DNA of 64,000 nt from Streptomyces spirodelae (GTDB lineage Bacteria > Actinomycetota > Actinomycetes > Streptomycetales > Streptomycetaceae). Below, in pieces: positions 1 through 8,841 of this stretch. The notes beneath the pieces are model-generated. The model was not told where the DNA came from. It saw nothing but the letters and a program-made list of their open reading frames with translations, and did no database searches. The DNA lies in NCBI RefSeq assembly GCF_017676385.1, contig NZ_JAFFZN010000034.1, positions 1 to 64,000 of the forward strand, written 5' to 3'. The translations under genes were made by a program, and so were the position numbers. Position 1 is the stretch's first letter. Every line of letters begins with the position of its first letter.

Positions 1-41
1 GCGAGCAAGCGCCTCAGCCGAACAAGCCCTCAGGAAGAGCC

Positions 42-269
42 CTAGCGGTGGCGCGCCGCACGGCGCAGATCGTGCTCGTGGATGATCGCTTTGGCGTGCC
101 CGTAGGCGAGATTGTGTTCACCGCGGAGCCAGCTCACCTTCTCCTCGAAGCGGAGCAGGGACGGGCCCTCATCGACCGCGCGGAGCCATTCGGAGACTTC
201 ACGACCAGTGCACTGAGGAATGCGGGACAGCATGTTCCGGTGGGTCTCTTCGGAGAAGACTTGGGACAT
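42..269 (-). CDS. DUF4287-type small conserved protein
   Basis: Small soluble protein of 75 residues with no known enzymatic role. The sequence (start MSQVFSEETHRNML, then REVSEWLRAVDEGP and GEHNLAYGHAKAIIHEHD) matches the short DUF4287 family as I remember it. The reading frame stays open for 116 further codons upstream, but the ATG at 269 has a GGAGG ribosome site 10-14 bases ahead, which fixes the start. It is transcribed towards the window edge and no partner gene is visible. Function is unknown. Confidence 0.75.
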   Translation of the reverse strand: MSQVFSEETHRNMLSRIPQCTGREVSEWLRAVDEGPSLLRFEEKVSWLRGEHNLAYGHAKAIIHEHDLRRAARHR

Positions 270-383
270 CGGCGCCTCCGGACGCTTCTGCAATGAGTCC
301 TTGACGACACGTTGCCTGAGGGTTCGGGCGTTGGCAACAGTGCGGGGGCGCTGCGCCGGCGCGTGGGCGCATAAGGTGGGGGT

Positions 384-749
384 GTGCCCTGTGTCGACAC
401 CCGCCCCCTGACCGACGCCGTGGAACGGCTCGCCGACCGGCTGCGTGCCCTCCCGCAGAGCACCCTGCGGCGGGGTGCCGCCGCCGAAGGTCTCGCGCTC
501 GCCAGGGAGTTGGCGCTGCTGGCCCAGCGTGTCGAATTCCCCGAAGGGGGGATGTCCCGGGTGATGCCCGACGCCGGACTCTTCTCCGTCGGAGATCAAC
601 TCGCCGTGGCGGGTCACGATGTGGTCGCGGCGCTGGAGACGGCGCCCGCAGCGCCGGCCGAATCCGCCCTGCGGGAAGCCCTGCGGCTGCTGGAGAGCTC
701 CCCGCTGTCCTCCCGTGGAGCCTCCCCGCGCGGTGCTACAGGGGCGTGA
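384..749 (+). CDS. Conserved hypothetical protein
   Basis: Soluble 121-residue protein, rich in Ala, Leu and Arg. The first 50 residues look helical (PLTDAVERLADRLRALPQ, GLALARELALLAQ) and the tail is low-complexity. No catalytic motif is recognisable. The start is a GTG directly behind an AAGGTGGGG stretch, so the exact start is uncertain. Its 3' end overlaps the convergent gene by 14 bases. I recall similar actinomycete-only proteins but no function for them. Confidence 0.6.
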   Translation: MPCVDTRPLTDAVERLADRLRALPQSTLRRGAAAEGLALARELALLAQRVEFPEGGMSRVMPDAGLFSVGDQLAVAGHDVVAALETAPAAPAESALREALRLLESSPLSSRGASPRGATGA

Positions 750-1770
750 TGACGCGGTCGGCCAGCAGGTAGGCGGTTCTGCCGTCGGGGAAGCCGAAGG
801 TGAGGGTGTAGGAGCCGGCGATTCCGGAGCCCCCCATCAGCACGGGGGCCTGGCCCCGACGTACGCCGTCGGCCAGCGCCTCACTCGTGGCGCGGTGCCC
901 CGGTGACAGGCACACCGTCGTACCGTCCTCGAAGACGTAGACGTCCAGCGTGCCCAGCGGACCGGGGCGCACATCGGCCAGCGGCATCCTCGCGTCGGCG
1001 AGTTCGGCCAGCCGCTCGACTGTGCGCTCGTGGTAGGTGACGGTGGGGGTCGCGGGCGACGGCGTGGCGCCGGGGGAGACCGGCTCGCCGTTGAGGTTGT
1101 AGTCCGGCTGGGACGGGTGGCGGCGGCGCGCCGCCGCGAGTCCCGGGTGCTCAGGCCCGGCGGTGCCCTCCTCGTCGGACGGGCTCTGCGCTTCTTCCGC
1201 TCCGGGGCCGACGCCGAGGTCCTCGGCGGTGCCGCGCTCGTGGTCCGCGCGGCCGTACGGGGCCACGTCCACCTCGATCTCGATGTCCGCGTCCCCGGGG
1301 CCCGGCTGGCGCGGGATGAACAGGCCGCCGGTGTCCCTCTCCAGCAGCGAATCGAGATCGTCGGTGAGCTCGTCACCCAGACCGTCGGAGGCGACCTCGT
1401 ACTCCGTGCCGTGGCCCGCCAGCAGCGAACCCGTCCCGGGTGAGGCGTCACGCGCCTCCTGCGCGGCCCAGAAGGCGCGGGCCTCGGCCAGCTCGCGCTC
1501 GCGCTCGTCGGCCAGCGCGGCGGCGACCGCGGTCCTGATCTCCTCGGAGAAGGCGCCGGGTGCCGCCTCTGCGGTGCCGGACCCGCGGTCCCCGGCCGCG
1601 GTGCGGGCCCGCGGGATCTCGGCGGCCCGCTCGGCAGTCGGTGCCGTCTCCAGCTGGGCACGCAGCGCCGCCAGCTGGCGGCGCAGGCCGCGCGCCGTGT
1701 GCAGTGCCGCACCGCCCAACGCGGTGGCCGCGGCCGCCGCGCACAGCAGGATGAGGGATATGGCGCTCAC
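736..1770 (-). CDS. Membrane-anchored hypothetical protein
   Basis: The N-terminus is a single hydrophobic segment (SAISLILLCAAAAATALGG) followed by an Arg-rich, coiled-coil-like stretch (LRRQLAALRAQLE), an acidic low-complexity middle, and a compact C-terminal region of about 110 residues (FEDGTTVCLSPGH, YTLTFGFPDGRTAYLLADRV). I read it as a membrane-tethered protein of about 344 residues. The GTG at 1770 is chosen because GGGAG lies 9 bases upstream. Longer forms from ATG 1821 or GTG 1836 have weaker ribosome sites. No function is recognised. Confidence 0.65.
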   Translation of the reverse strand: MSAISLILLCAAAAATALGGAALHTARGLRRQLAALRAQLETAPTAERAAEIPRARTAAGDRGSGTAEAAPGAFSEEIRTAVAAALADERERELAEARAFWAAQEARDASPGTGSLLAGHGTEYEVASDGLGDELTDDLDSLLERDTGGLFIPRQPGPGDADIEIEVDVAPYGRADHERGTAEDLGVGPGAEEAQSPSDEEGTAGPEHPGLAAARRRHPSQPDYNLNGEPVSPGATPSPATPTVTYHERTVERLAELADARMPLADVRPGPLGTLDVYVFEDGTTVCLSPGHRATSEALADGVRRGQAPVLMGGSGIAGSYTLTFGFPDGRTAYLLADRVITPL

Positions 1771-1975
1771 TGACTTGACTCCCGGTTCCGGTTCGGTCCC
1801 TGACGCGGTCCCCCCGGTCATTGCCCTTGTCTTCACCTACAGCGCTGTATTCCTACAACAGCGTCGCCGGGAAGGTTGTTCAAGGTTCTCCGACCGTAGT
1901 GCAAATCCCGCCGAACTGGACAGGGGAAACCCGGAGCCTGCCTCTTGCGCACCGCTGTGACCAGCAGGAATGCCA

Positions 1976-2008
1976 CGCCCCCAGGGTGTATATCACATCC
2001 TGGGGGCG
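1976..2008 (-). terminator. Terminator of the thiolase gene
   Basis: Perfect 10-bp stem (CGCCCCCAGG with CCTGGGGGCG) and a 13-base loop, 45 bases past the thiolase stop codon. The T-tract is absent, as is usual for Streptomyces terminators. Confidence 0.7.
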
Positions 2009-2052
2009 CTTCGGTCTCGCCGTTGTATACCCGGCACAGAGGTAACAGTGGG

Positions 2053-3294
2053 CTAGCTGAGGCGCTCCAGCACCATGGCCATCCCCTGACCCCCTCCGAC
2101 ACACATCGTTTCCAGGCCGAACTGCTTGTCGTGCCACTGGAGCGAGTTGAGCAGCGTGGTGGTGATCCGCGCTCCGGTCATCCCGAACGGGTGGCCCACC
2201 GCGATGGCACCGCCGTTGACGTTGAGCTTCTCCAGGTCGATTCCGAGGTCCTGGTAGGAGGGGATCACCTGGGCCGCGAACGCCTCGTTGATCTCCACCA
2301 GGTCGATGTCCGAGATCGACATGCCGGCGCGGGCCAGTGCCTGCTTGCTCGCCTCGACGGGGCCGTAGCCCATGATCTCGGGGGAGAGCGCCGAGAGGCC
2401 GGTTGAGACGATCCGGGCCAGCGGGGTCAGGCCCAGCTCACGGGCCTTGGTGTCGGACATGATGACCAGCGCGGCCGCACCGTCGTTGAGCGGGCAGCAG
2501 TTACCCGCGGTGACCATGCCGTCGGGGCGGAAGACCGGCTTCAGCCCTTCCACTCCCTCCAGGGTCACCCCGGGGCGCGGGCCGTCGTCCTTGCTGACCA
2601 CCGTCCCGTCCGGGGTGGTGACGGGGGTGATCTCGCGCTCCCAGAAGCCGTCGGCGATGGCCTTCTCTGCGAGGTTCTGGGACCGTACGCCGAACTCGTC
2701 CATCTCACGCCGCGTGATGCCCTTGTGGCGTGCAAGGTTCTCGGCCGTCTGGCCCATGGCGATGTAGACGTCCGGGACCTTCCCCTCCTCGCGCGGGTCG
2801 GTCCACCCCTCTCCCCCGGCCTCCGGCTTGGAGGTGCCGTGCTCGGCGCGGGCCGCGGTGCGGGCCTCGGCCTCGGCGAAGAGCGGGTTGTGGGTGTCGG
2901 GCAGCCCGTCGGAGGAGCCCTTCACCGAGCGGGAGACCGTCTCGACGCCCGCCGAGATGAACACATCGCCCTCGCCCGCCTTGATGGCGTGCATCGCCAT
3001 CCGGGTCGTCTGCAGGGACGAGGAGCAGTAGCGGGTGATGGTGCAGCCGGGCAGGTGGTCCATGCCGAGCTGGACGGCGACCACCCGGCCGAGGTTGTGG
3101 CCCTGTTCGCCCCCGGGGAGGCCGCAGCCCAGCATCAGGTCGTCGATGTCGGCCGGGTCCAGCTGCGGAACCTTGGCGAGCGCCGCCTTGACGATCTCGG
3201 CCGTCAGGTCGTCCGGGCGCATGTCCTTGAGGGAGCCCTTGAAGGCACGGCCGATGGGCGAGCGGGCTGCGGAGACGATCACTGCTTCGGGCAT
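2053..3294 (-). CDS. Acetyl-CoA C-acyltransferase (thiolase)
   Basis: Catalyses thiolytic cleavage of 3-ketoacyl-CoA in beta-oxidation, or the reverse condensation of two acetyl-CoA. Of the 413 residues, Cys90 (TRYCSSSLQT) is the acyl-accepting nucleophile, His368 (AVGHPFGMTGAR) and Cys398 (CVGGGQGMAM) complete the active site, and NEAFAAQ is present. Length and motif order are normal for the family. It stands alone with its own terminator. A dyad at 3337-3350 overlaps its likely promoter and has the same layout as one ahead of the acyl-CoA dehydrogenase at 39.6 kb, suggesting common fatty-acid control. Whether it is degradative or biosynthetic cannot be told from sequence. Confidence 0.95.
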   Translation of the reverse strand: MPEAVIVSAARSPIGRAFKGSLKDMRPDDLTAEIVKAALAKVPQLDPADIDDLMLGCGLPGGEQGHNLGRVVAVQLGMDHLPGCTITRYCSSSLQTTRMAMHAIKAGEGDVFISAGVETVSRSVKGSSDGLPDTHNPLFAEAEARTAARAEHGTSKPEAGGEGWTDPREEGKVPDVYIAMGQTAENLARHKGITRREMDEFGVRSQNLAEKAIADGFWEREITPVTTPDGTVVSKDDGPRPGVTLEGVEGLKPVFRPDGMVTAGNCCPLNDGAAALVIMSDTKARELGLTPLARIVSTGLSALSPEIMGYGPVEASKQALARAGMSISDIDLVEINEAFAAQVIPSYQDLGIDLEKLNVNGGAIAVGHPFGMTGARITTTLLNSLQWHDKQFGLETMCVGGGQGMAMVLERLS

Positions 3295-3333
3295 CAGGGC
3301 TCCTGGGGGAGTCGGCGGGTGGTTACGCAGCGG

Positions 3334-3362
3334 AAGCTACCCGCCCGTAGGGTGCTGGTCAC
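3334..3362 (-). promoter_or_regulatory. Thiolase promoter with overlapping dyad operator
   Basis: On the minus strand GTGACC (3362-3357) and TAGCTT (3339-3334) are 17 bases apart, a plausible vegetative -35/-10 pair. The 14-bp dyad CTAC-N6-GTAG (3337-3350) covers the spacer and part of the -10, so a bound regulator would block RNA polymerase. The start codon lies 40 bases downstream. Confidence 0.4.
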
Positions 3363-3566
3363 GGGCCCGGCGGTGTGATGCGGGCCTCTTCTAAGCGTTT
3401 GCTTTTTCCAGTCATGGGTCAAGAGAGCGCTGCTGCGGACCGGACGGCCGGCGCGCAATGACGGGCCCGCGCCATCGGGGCCGCGCGCGATGGTTGGCGA
3501 GAGGGCGCGCCGAAGAGGGAGAGAGGGGGCGCCCCCGTCGCGGCGGAGGCAACCCCTCGCAGCCGA

Positions 3567-4607
3567 TCAGCGGTTCTCGGTGACGCCCTCTGGGGGTTTG
3601 GGCTGGACCTCCTCGGGCGGGGGCAGCCGGCGCCGGCGGCGATGCTTGAGCAGCGCCCATGGGCCCCGCATGCCCGCGACCTCGGTGCCGCCCTCGGCGG
3701 CGGCCTCCGCCGCCGCGCGGGCGACCGGCAGGATGCCCTCGCGTCGCCTGGCGTCCGGCCGCTCGTCCTCGGTCGGCCACAAGCCCAGTGCAGCGCACAG
3801 CGTGGGCAGTATGGCCATCGCGGCCGTGGCATACCCCTCGGCGGAGGGGTGGTAGTTGTCGGGTCCGAACAGCTCGCGCGGGTTGGCGGAGAACTCGGGT
3901 CCCAGCAGGTCGCCCAGCGAGACCGTGCGGGCGCCCTCCTCGACCACGGCGATGGTCTGCGCGGCGGCCAGCTGACGCGACAGCCGCCGCGCGATCCAGC
4001 GCAGCGGCTGTCCGACGGGCTCGACGCTGCCCAGGTCGGGGCAGGTGCCGACCACCACTTCGCAGCCGGCCGTGCGCAGCCGCGCCACCGCGTCCGAGAG
4101 GTAGCGCACCGAGCGGGCCGGAGGCATCCGGTGGGTGACGTCGTTGGCGCCGACCATGATCACGCACACATCCGGGGCCTGGGAAAGCTCCCGTTCGCTC
4201 AGCAGCAGCGTGATCTGCCGTTCCAGATCGTCGGACATGGCGCCGGAGAGCGCCACGTTGCGCAGTTCGACGGGGCGTTCAGCGATGGCGGCGAGCGCTG
4301 AGGCCAGCAGCGCGCCGGGGGTCTGCCGAGGGCGGTGCACGCCCTGGCCGGCGGCCGTGGAGTCGCCGAGGAAGGCCAGGCGCAGCGGCTGCCCCGGGTA
4401 GAGCCTGCCGAAGGCGCTGCCGTAGAGACCGTCGGCCTTGGGCGGCTCGTCCTCGGAGCCGCCGATATGACGTTTCGCCAGTTGGAGCTCGGTGAAGAGC
4501 AGCCCGACAGCCGCCCCACCGACCAGGCCGAGTCCGCCGCCTCCATAGGCGGCTGCGGTCGCGATTCGCCGGGCTACTCTCGCGCTCGACGCCTTCGACA
4601 TCGGCAT
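3567..4607 (-). CDS. SGNH/GDSL-family hydrolase, membrane-anchored
   Basis: Esterase-like protein of 346 residues. After a hydrophobic N-terminal segment (residues 20-40, GGGGLGLVGGAAVGLLF) come the SGNH blocks in order: GDS with the nucleophile at about Ser83 (LAFLGDSTAAGQG), a Gly in block II, GAND (VIMVGANDVTH), and the D-x-x-H block (DNYHPSAEGYA). All catalytic residues are present. The substrate is unknown; lipid or carbohydrate esters are usual. The C-terminus is basic and probably disordered. The start has a GGAGG site about 10 bases upstream. It is divergent from cystathionine beta-synthase. Confidence 0.88.
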   Translation of the reverse strand: MPMSKASSARVARRIATAAAYGGGGLGLVGGAAVGLLFTELQLAKRHIGGSEDEPPKADGLYGSAFGRLYPGQPLRLAFLGDSTAAGQGVHRPRQTPGALLASALAAIAERPVELRNVALSGAMSDDLERQITLLLSERELSQAPDVCVIMVGANDVTHRMPPARSVRYLSDAVARLRTAGCEVVVGTCPDLGSVEPVGQPLRWIARRLSRQLAAAQTIAVVEEGARTVSLGDLLGPEFSANPRELFGPDNYHPSAEGYATAAMAILPTLCAALGLWPTEDERPDARRREGILPVARAAAEAAAEGGTEVAGMRGPWALLKHRRRRRLPPPEEVQPKPPEGVTENR

Positions 4608-4991
4608 TGTGCTCTTCCGCCTCCCGAGTTCTCGGTCCCACCGGCTGTCGCGCTCATGGGCTCATGGCTTCGTGGTACTGCTGTCCGTGCCTGAGGTCTG
4701 CACCGAACCGCGTAGTGTTCTGCCGGTTTTGTCGGGCCCTGTCCCCGTATCAGGTCCAATTTCGGTTTCCGTTCCCTCGCTCGGCCCCGGGTGCGGGTCC
4801 GATGTGCACCGGTCCGTTGTGCGCCGGGGCGCCTTGCGCCCGTGCGCCGGGGCTCACGACCTCCAAGACTGTGTTGCCCCGTGTGGCCCTGCCTGCAACG
4901 CGTCTCAGGTGTGTACGTGTTGCCCCATAGGCTGTCGGCACGGGCCCGCGACCCCGCGGCCCTGCGACCACGACTACGCGCGGAGACCACG
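4608..4991. other. Divergent intergenic region
   Basis: 384 bases between the divergent SGNH hydrolase and cystathionine beta-synthase genes, which must hold both promoters. Base composition is less GC-rich than the flanking genes. I found no convincing -35/-10 pair, dyad or small gene. Confidence 0.5.
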
Positions 4992-6380
4992 GTGCAGTAT
5001 CACGAGTCGATGATCGAGCTTGTCGGCAACACCCCGCTGCTCAAGCTCAACAGTGTCACGGACGGCATCCAGGCCACCGTCCTTGCCAAGGTCGAGTACT
5101 TCAATCCAGGCGGTTCTGTGAAGGACCGGATCGCGCTGCGCATGATCGAGGCGGCAGAGCAGTCCGGCGAGCTGCAGCCAGGTGGGGTGATCGTCGAGCC
5201 CACCTCGGGCAACACCGGCGTCGGACTGGCCATCGTGGCGCAGCAGAAGGGGTACCGGTGCCTCTTCGTCTGCCCCGACAAGGTCTCCATGGACAAGATC
5301 AATGTGCTGCGGGCCTACGGAGCCGAGGTCGTGGTCTGCCCAACGGCCGTCGATCCCGAACATCCCGACTCTTACTACAACGTTTCCGACAGGCTTGTCC
5401 GCGAAACCCCGGGCGCCTGGAAGCCGGACCAGTACAGCAACCCCAACAACCCCCGCTCGCACTACGAAACGACGGGCCCCGAGCTGTGGGAGCAGACCGA
5501 CGGCCGGATCACCCACTTCGTGGCGGGAATCGGCACCGGCGGCACCATCAGCGGCACCGGCCGCTACCTCAAGGAGGTCAGCGGCGGCCGGGTGCGGATC
5601 GTGGGCGCCGACCCGGAGGGCTCGGTCTACTCGGGGGGTTCGGGACGGCCGTATCTGGTCGAGGGCGTGGGCGAGGACTTCTGGCCTGACGCCTACGACC
5701 GGGACATCACCGACGAGATCGTGGCCGTCTCCGACAAGGATTCCTTCCAGATGACGCGGCGGCTGGCCAAGGAGGAGGGGCTGCTGGTCGGCGGCTCCTG
5801 CGGAATGGCCGTGGTCGGTGCGCTCGAGGTGGCCAAGCGGCTCGGACCCGACGATGTGGTCGTCGTCCTGCTGCCGGACGGCGGGCGCGGCTACCTGAGC
5901 AAGATCTTCAACGACGAGTGGATGAACGACTACGGCTTCCTGGAGGAGGGCGGCACCACCGGCGCCAGGGTCGGTGAGGTACTGCGCTTCAAGGAGGGTC
6001 CGATCCCCTCCCTCGTCCATATGCACCCGGAGGAGAAGGTGGGCGAGGCCATCGAGGTGCTGCGCGAGTACGGCGTCTCCCAGATGCCCGTCGTCAAGCG
6101 CGGCGCCGGGCACCCGGACGTGATGGCGGCCGAGGTGATCGGCTCCGTCGTCGAACGGGAGCTGCTGGACGCGCTGTTCGCCCAGCGGGCCTCCCTGGAC
6201 GACGCGCTGGACAAGCACATGAGCGCACCGCTGCCGCACGTGGGCGCGGGGGAGAGCGTCGCCGACCTGATGGCCGTGCTGGAGGGGGCCGACGCGGCGA
6301 TCGTCCTCGACGAGGGCAAGCCGAGCGGCGTGGTCAGCCGCCAGGACCTGCTGGCCTTCCTGGCCAACGAGGGCCGCTAG
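4992..6380 (+). CDS. cbs: Cystathionine beta-synthase
   Basis: PLP enzyme of transsulfuration that condenses serine with homocysteine to cystathionine. The fold-II core begins at MQYHESMIELVGNTPLLKL; the PLP lysine is in NPGGSVKDR, the phosphate-binding loop in PTSGNTGVG, and GGTISGTGRYLK follows. The C-terminal third is a tandem CBS domain (MSAPLPHVGAGESV, SGVVSRQDLLAFL), which separates it from plain cysteine synthases and implies nucleotide or S-adenosylmethionine control. The frame is open for 200 bases upstream, but the GTG at 4992 behind CGGAG gives the family N-terminus and 462 residues. A bacterial O-acetylserine-dependent variant is possible. Confidence 0.93.
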   Translation: MQYHESMIELVGNTPLLKLNSVTDGIQATVLAKVEYFNPGGSVKDRIALRMIEAAEQSGELQPGGVIVEPTSGNTGVGLAIVAQQKGYRCLFVCPDKVSMDKINVLRAYGAEVVVCPTAVDPEHPDSYYNVSDRLVRETPGAWKPDQYSNPNNPRSHYETTGPELWEQTDGRITHFVAGIGTGGTISGTGRYLKEVSGGRVRIVGADPEGSVYSGGSGRPYLVEGVGEDFWPDAYDRDITDEIVAVSDKDSFQMTRRLAKEEGLLVGGSCGMAVVGALEVAKRLGPDDVVVVLLPDGGRGYLSKIFNDEWMNDYGFLEEGGTTGARVGEVLRFKEGPIPSLVHMHPEEKVGEAIEVLREYGVSQMPVVKRGAGHPDVMAAEVIGSVVERELLDALFAQRASLDDALDKHMSAPLPHVGAGESVADLMAVLEGADAAIVLDEGKPSGVVSRQDLLAFLANEGR

Positions 6381-6439
6381 CCACGCCGGTGGGCCGGCAC
6401 GGCCTCGACCGCCGTCATGCCCGCGCAGCCGCGCGGGCC

Positions 6440-6862
6440 CTACCGGCGGTCGTGGTCGTGGCCGACGCGGGAGAACCAGGACCGGCTGGCCTGGAAGCCG
6501 TTGACTGCGACGATGCCCGCCCAGCAGGTGACCAGGCCGGTCAGGCCCGCGTTGGCCACGGCTATCGCGGTCAGGGGGATGGCCAGCACCAGGGAGGCCA
6601 CCGCGAGGCCCAGCCGGGCGCCGAGCCCGTCCGGGTCGGTGTGCGGCGTGGGCTGCGGCCGCACGCTGCCGCCCCGCGCGGCCACCATCTGCTGCTCGGC
6701 CAGCTGGCGCCGCACCCGCTTGTCGACGACGTTGTCGAGCCGCTGCTCCACCTTTTCCAGGAAGGAGTCGAGCAGCTCGTTCTCGTACTCGGGGCCCAGC
6801 TCCCGGCGCGTCTGCAGCGTCGCGTCGAGTTCCTTCTTCAGCTCAGGGTCGGGTGCGCTCAT
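6440..6862 (-). CDS. Conserved integral membrane protein
   Basis: 140-residue protein. A charged, helical N-terminal half (ELGPEYENELLDSFLEKVEQRL, coiled-coil-like) is followed by two membrane helices at about residues 83-122 (LGLAVASLVLAIPLTAIAVA and GLVTCWAGIVAVNGF). This layout is common in small actinomycete membrane proteins of unknown role. It is convergent with cbs and divergent from the RpiR regulator. The ATG at 6862 gives the sensible N-terminus; its ribosome site is weak. Confidence 0.75.
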   Translation of the reverse strand: MSAPDPELKKELDATLQTRRELGPEYENELLDSFLEKVEQRLDNVVDKRVRRQLAEQQMVAARGGSVRPQPTPHTDPDGLGARLGLAVASLVLAIPLTAIAVANAGLTGLVTCWAGIVAVNGFQASRSWFSRVGHDHDRR

Positions 6863-6998
6863 GCCCGTCACATTACGGCGCCGCAAGGGCCGCCACAGTG
6901 GTGCTGGCACCACCTTCTGCCGGTGGCCCGCCTTGCCGGGGCGCGCCGTCCTGCATAGGGTTATGCAGGGGAGGAGCGGGCTGAATGAGAGGTGCGGG

Positions 6999-7850
6999 AT
7001 GAGCAGCGCGAGCGCGCGGTTGCTGGAGCTCTTCGAGGGGCACCGGCTGACCCCCACGCAGCGCCGCATCGCGCACTGCATGGTCCGCAGGGCGGGTGAC
7101 GCGCCGTTCCTCTCCAGCGTGGAGCTCGCCGAGCTGGCCGGCGTCAGCCAGCCCTCCGTGACGCGCTTCGCCGTGGCGCTCGGGTTCGACGGCTATCCGG
7201 CGCTCCGCCGCCACCTGCGGGAGACCGAGCCGCCCGAGGGGCCCGAGTCCGCCGCTGAGAGTGCGGGCGCCGGTGGGCTCAACGAGTACCAGCAGGCCGT
7301 CCACGCCGAGATCGAGAACCTGCGGCACCTGGCCGCGCTGCTGGAGGACCCGGCGCAGGTCGAGCGCGCCGGGGCGCTGCTGGCCGCCTCCCGTCCGCTC
7401 CCGGTGCTCGGGCTGCGCGCCGCCGCCGCACAGGCGAGCGGCTTCGCCTACTTCGCCGCCAAGGTGCACCCGGATGTCCGGCTGCTCACCGAGGGCGGCT
7501 CCATGCTCCAGGACCGTCTCGACGGCTGTGTACGTGCCGGTGCCGAAGCGCTGATGTGCTTCGCGCTGCCCCGGCATCCGCGCGAGACGGTGGAGGCGCT
7601 GGACAGTGCGCGCGCGGCGGGGCTGTCGATCGTCACCGTCGCCGACAGCGCCTTCGCGCCGGTCGCCCACCCCGGTGACCTGCTGCTGCCCGCGGCCGTC
7701 GGCACGGGTCTGGCCTTCGACACCGCCTGCGCGCCCATGCTGCTGGGCCGGGTGCTGCTGGAGGCGATGTGCGACGGGCTGCCCGACGCGCAGGCGCGGC
7801 TGGAGGAGTTCGACGCGCGGGCGAGCGAGCGCGGCCTGTTCGCGGAGTGA
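6999..7850 (+). CDS. MurR/RpiR-family transcriptional regulator
   Basis: 283 residues. An N-terminal HTH_6 domain (residues 1-75: LTPTQRRIAHCMVRR, LSSVELAELAGVSQPSVTRFAVALGFDGYPALRRHL) is followed by a sugar-isomerase (SIS) ligand domain (VLGLRAAAAQASGFAYFAAKVHPDVRLL). Members usually sense phosphosugars and repress the adjacent sugar or amino-sugar genes. No sugar operon lies next to it, and in Streptomyces such regulators also sit near hut and nitrogen genes, so the target is open. The ATG at 6999 follows GAGAGG; an in-frame ATG at 6964 is an alternative. Confidence 0.88.
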   Translation: MSSASARLLELFEGHRLTPTQRRIAHCMVRRAGDAPFLSSVELAELAGVSQPSVTRFAVALGFDGYPALRRHLRETEPPEGPESAAESAGAGGLNEYQQAVHAEIENLRHLAALLEDPAQVERAGALLAASRPLPVLGLRAAAAQASGFAYFAAKVHPDVRLLTEGGSMLQDRLDGCVRAGAEALMCFALPRHPRETVEALDSARAAGLSIVTVADSAFAPVAHPGDLLLPAAVGTGLAFDTACAPMLLGRVLLEAMCDGLPDAQARLEEFDARASERGLFAE

Positions 7851-8025
7851 GCATCGAGTGAGCGGGTGAGCCCTGTCCGCCCGGTGCGCGACCCTGCCGG
7901 TGCCGGGCGCTGTGGTGTGCCGGGCCGCTGTGGCGCCGGGAGACGGCGTCAAATCAGGTGCTCCCCAGGGGGTTCTGCCGTACTGTGCGCGGCCGTGAGC
8001 CACCCGAGCACTTTGGAGACCCTGA

Positions 8026-8808
8026 TTGGACGACTCCCCTCTCCCGGGCCCGGCAGGCCCGATGCGCCCTGCCGTCGCCCCCGAACTCGCCCCCGAACTC
8101 GACGCCGGACTCGACGCCGGGTTCGAACCCGAGCTCGACCGTGAGCTCGTCACCGACTGGGTGGCGGGCTGGGCCGCCTCCCGAGGCACTCCCGCACCGG
8201 TGGAGCGACCGTGGGGGCTCTACATGGACATCCGCAGCGAACGCCTGGTCGGGCGGCACGTTCTGCTGCACGCCGACGAGGCGACGGTCCGTGCGGCCGC
8301 CGCGGCGGTGACGGTCCCTTCCACCTGGCTGATGGTCTTCGCCGAGCCCGACCGGGTGGCGGCCTGGCTGCCGCCCGGCTGGGAGGTGGACCACGCGGAG
8401 ACCGGCCACCTCATGAGCGTCGGCCTGGAGACCACCGACCCGGTGCCGCCGGACGGCTATACGCGCACCGTCGAGACCCGCGACGGCGTCATCCGGGTGT
8501 GGGTGCACGACGCGAGCGGCGAGACCGCCGCAGCGGGGCAGGCCTCCGTACTGGGCCGCAACGCCGTCATGGACCGTATCCGGACCGAGGAGGCGCACCG
8601 CCGCCGCGGCCTGGGCGGTCTGGTGATGCGCACCCTCGCCGACAGCGCGGTGGCCGACGGCGCGACCCTCGGCATTCTCGGCGCCACCCCGCAGGGCCGG
8701 GCGCTGTACGAGACGCTGGGTTGGAAAGCGCACACCATCCTGACGGAGTGCGTCTACCGGCCCCGATGCCCTTGCGCCGGGGGTGAGGCCGTCGCAGGGC
8801 TGCTGTGA
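8026..8808 (+). CDS. GNAT-family N-acetyltransferase
   Basis: 260-residue protein ending in a GNAT fold: acetyl-CoA motif A is RRRGLGGLVMRTLADSAVADG, followed by LGILGATPQGRALYETLGW, the usual motif B. The N-terminal half is divergent, and residues 13-40 are a low-complexity Glu/Leu/Asp stretch built from imperfect repeats (PELAPELDAGLDAG). The start is TTG behind TTGGAG. It ends right at the left edge of the insertion element. Substrate unknown. Confidence 0.82.
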   Translation: MDDSPLPGPAGPMRPAVAPELAPELDAGLDAGFEPELDRELVTDWVAGWAASRGTPAPVERPWGLYMDIRSERLVGRHVLLHADEATVRAAAAAVTVPSTWLMVFAEPDRVAAWLPPGWEVDHAETGHLMSVGLETTDPVPPDGYTRTVETRDGVIRVWVHDASGETAAAGQASVLGRNAVMDRIRTEEAHRRRGLGGLVMRTLADSAVADGATLGILGATPQGRALYETLGWKAHTILTECVYRPRCPCAGGEAVAGLL

Positions 8809-8827
8809 CCCGCACGTGAGCGCGGGT
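8808..8827 (+). terminator. Short hairpin after the acetyltransferase gene
   Basis: ACCCGC (8808-8813) pairs with GCGGGT (8822-8827) around an 8-base loop, starting at the last base of the stop codon. It may terminate the GNAT gene, or be a left-end hairpin of the adjacent IS200/IS605 element. Confidence 0.4.
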
Positions 8828-8841
8828 CTGCTGTGTTCACC

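Noticed and set aside
4791..4991. An N-terminal extension of cystathionine beta-synthase
   Set aside because: The extra 67 residues are Arg/Pro/Cys-rich with no family match, and a GTG with CGGAG at 4992 gives the normal start.
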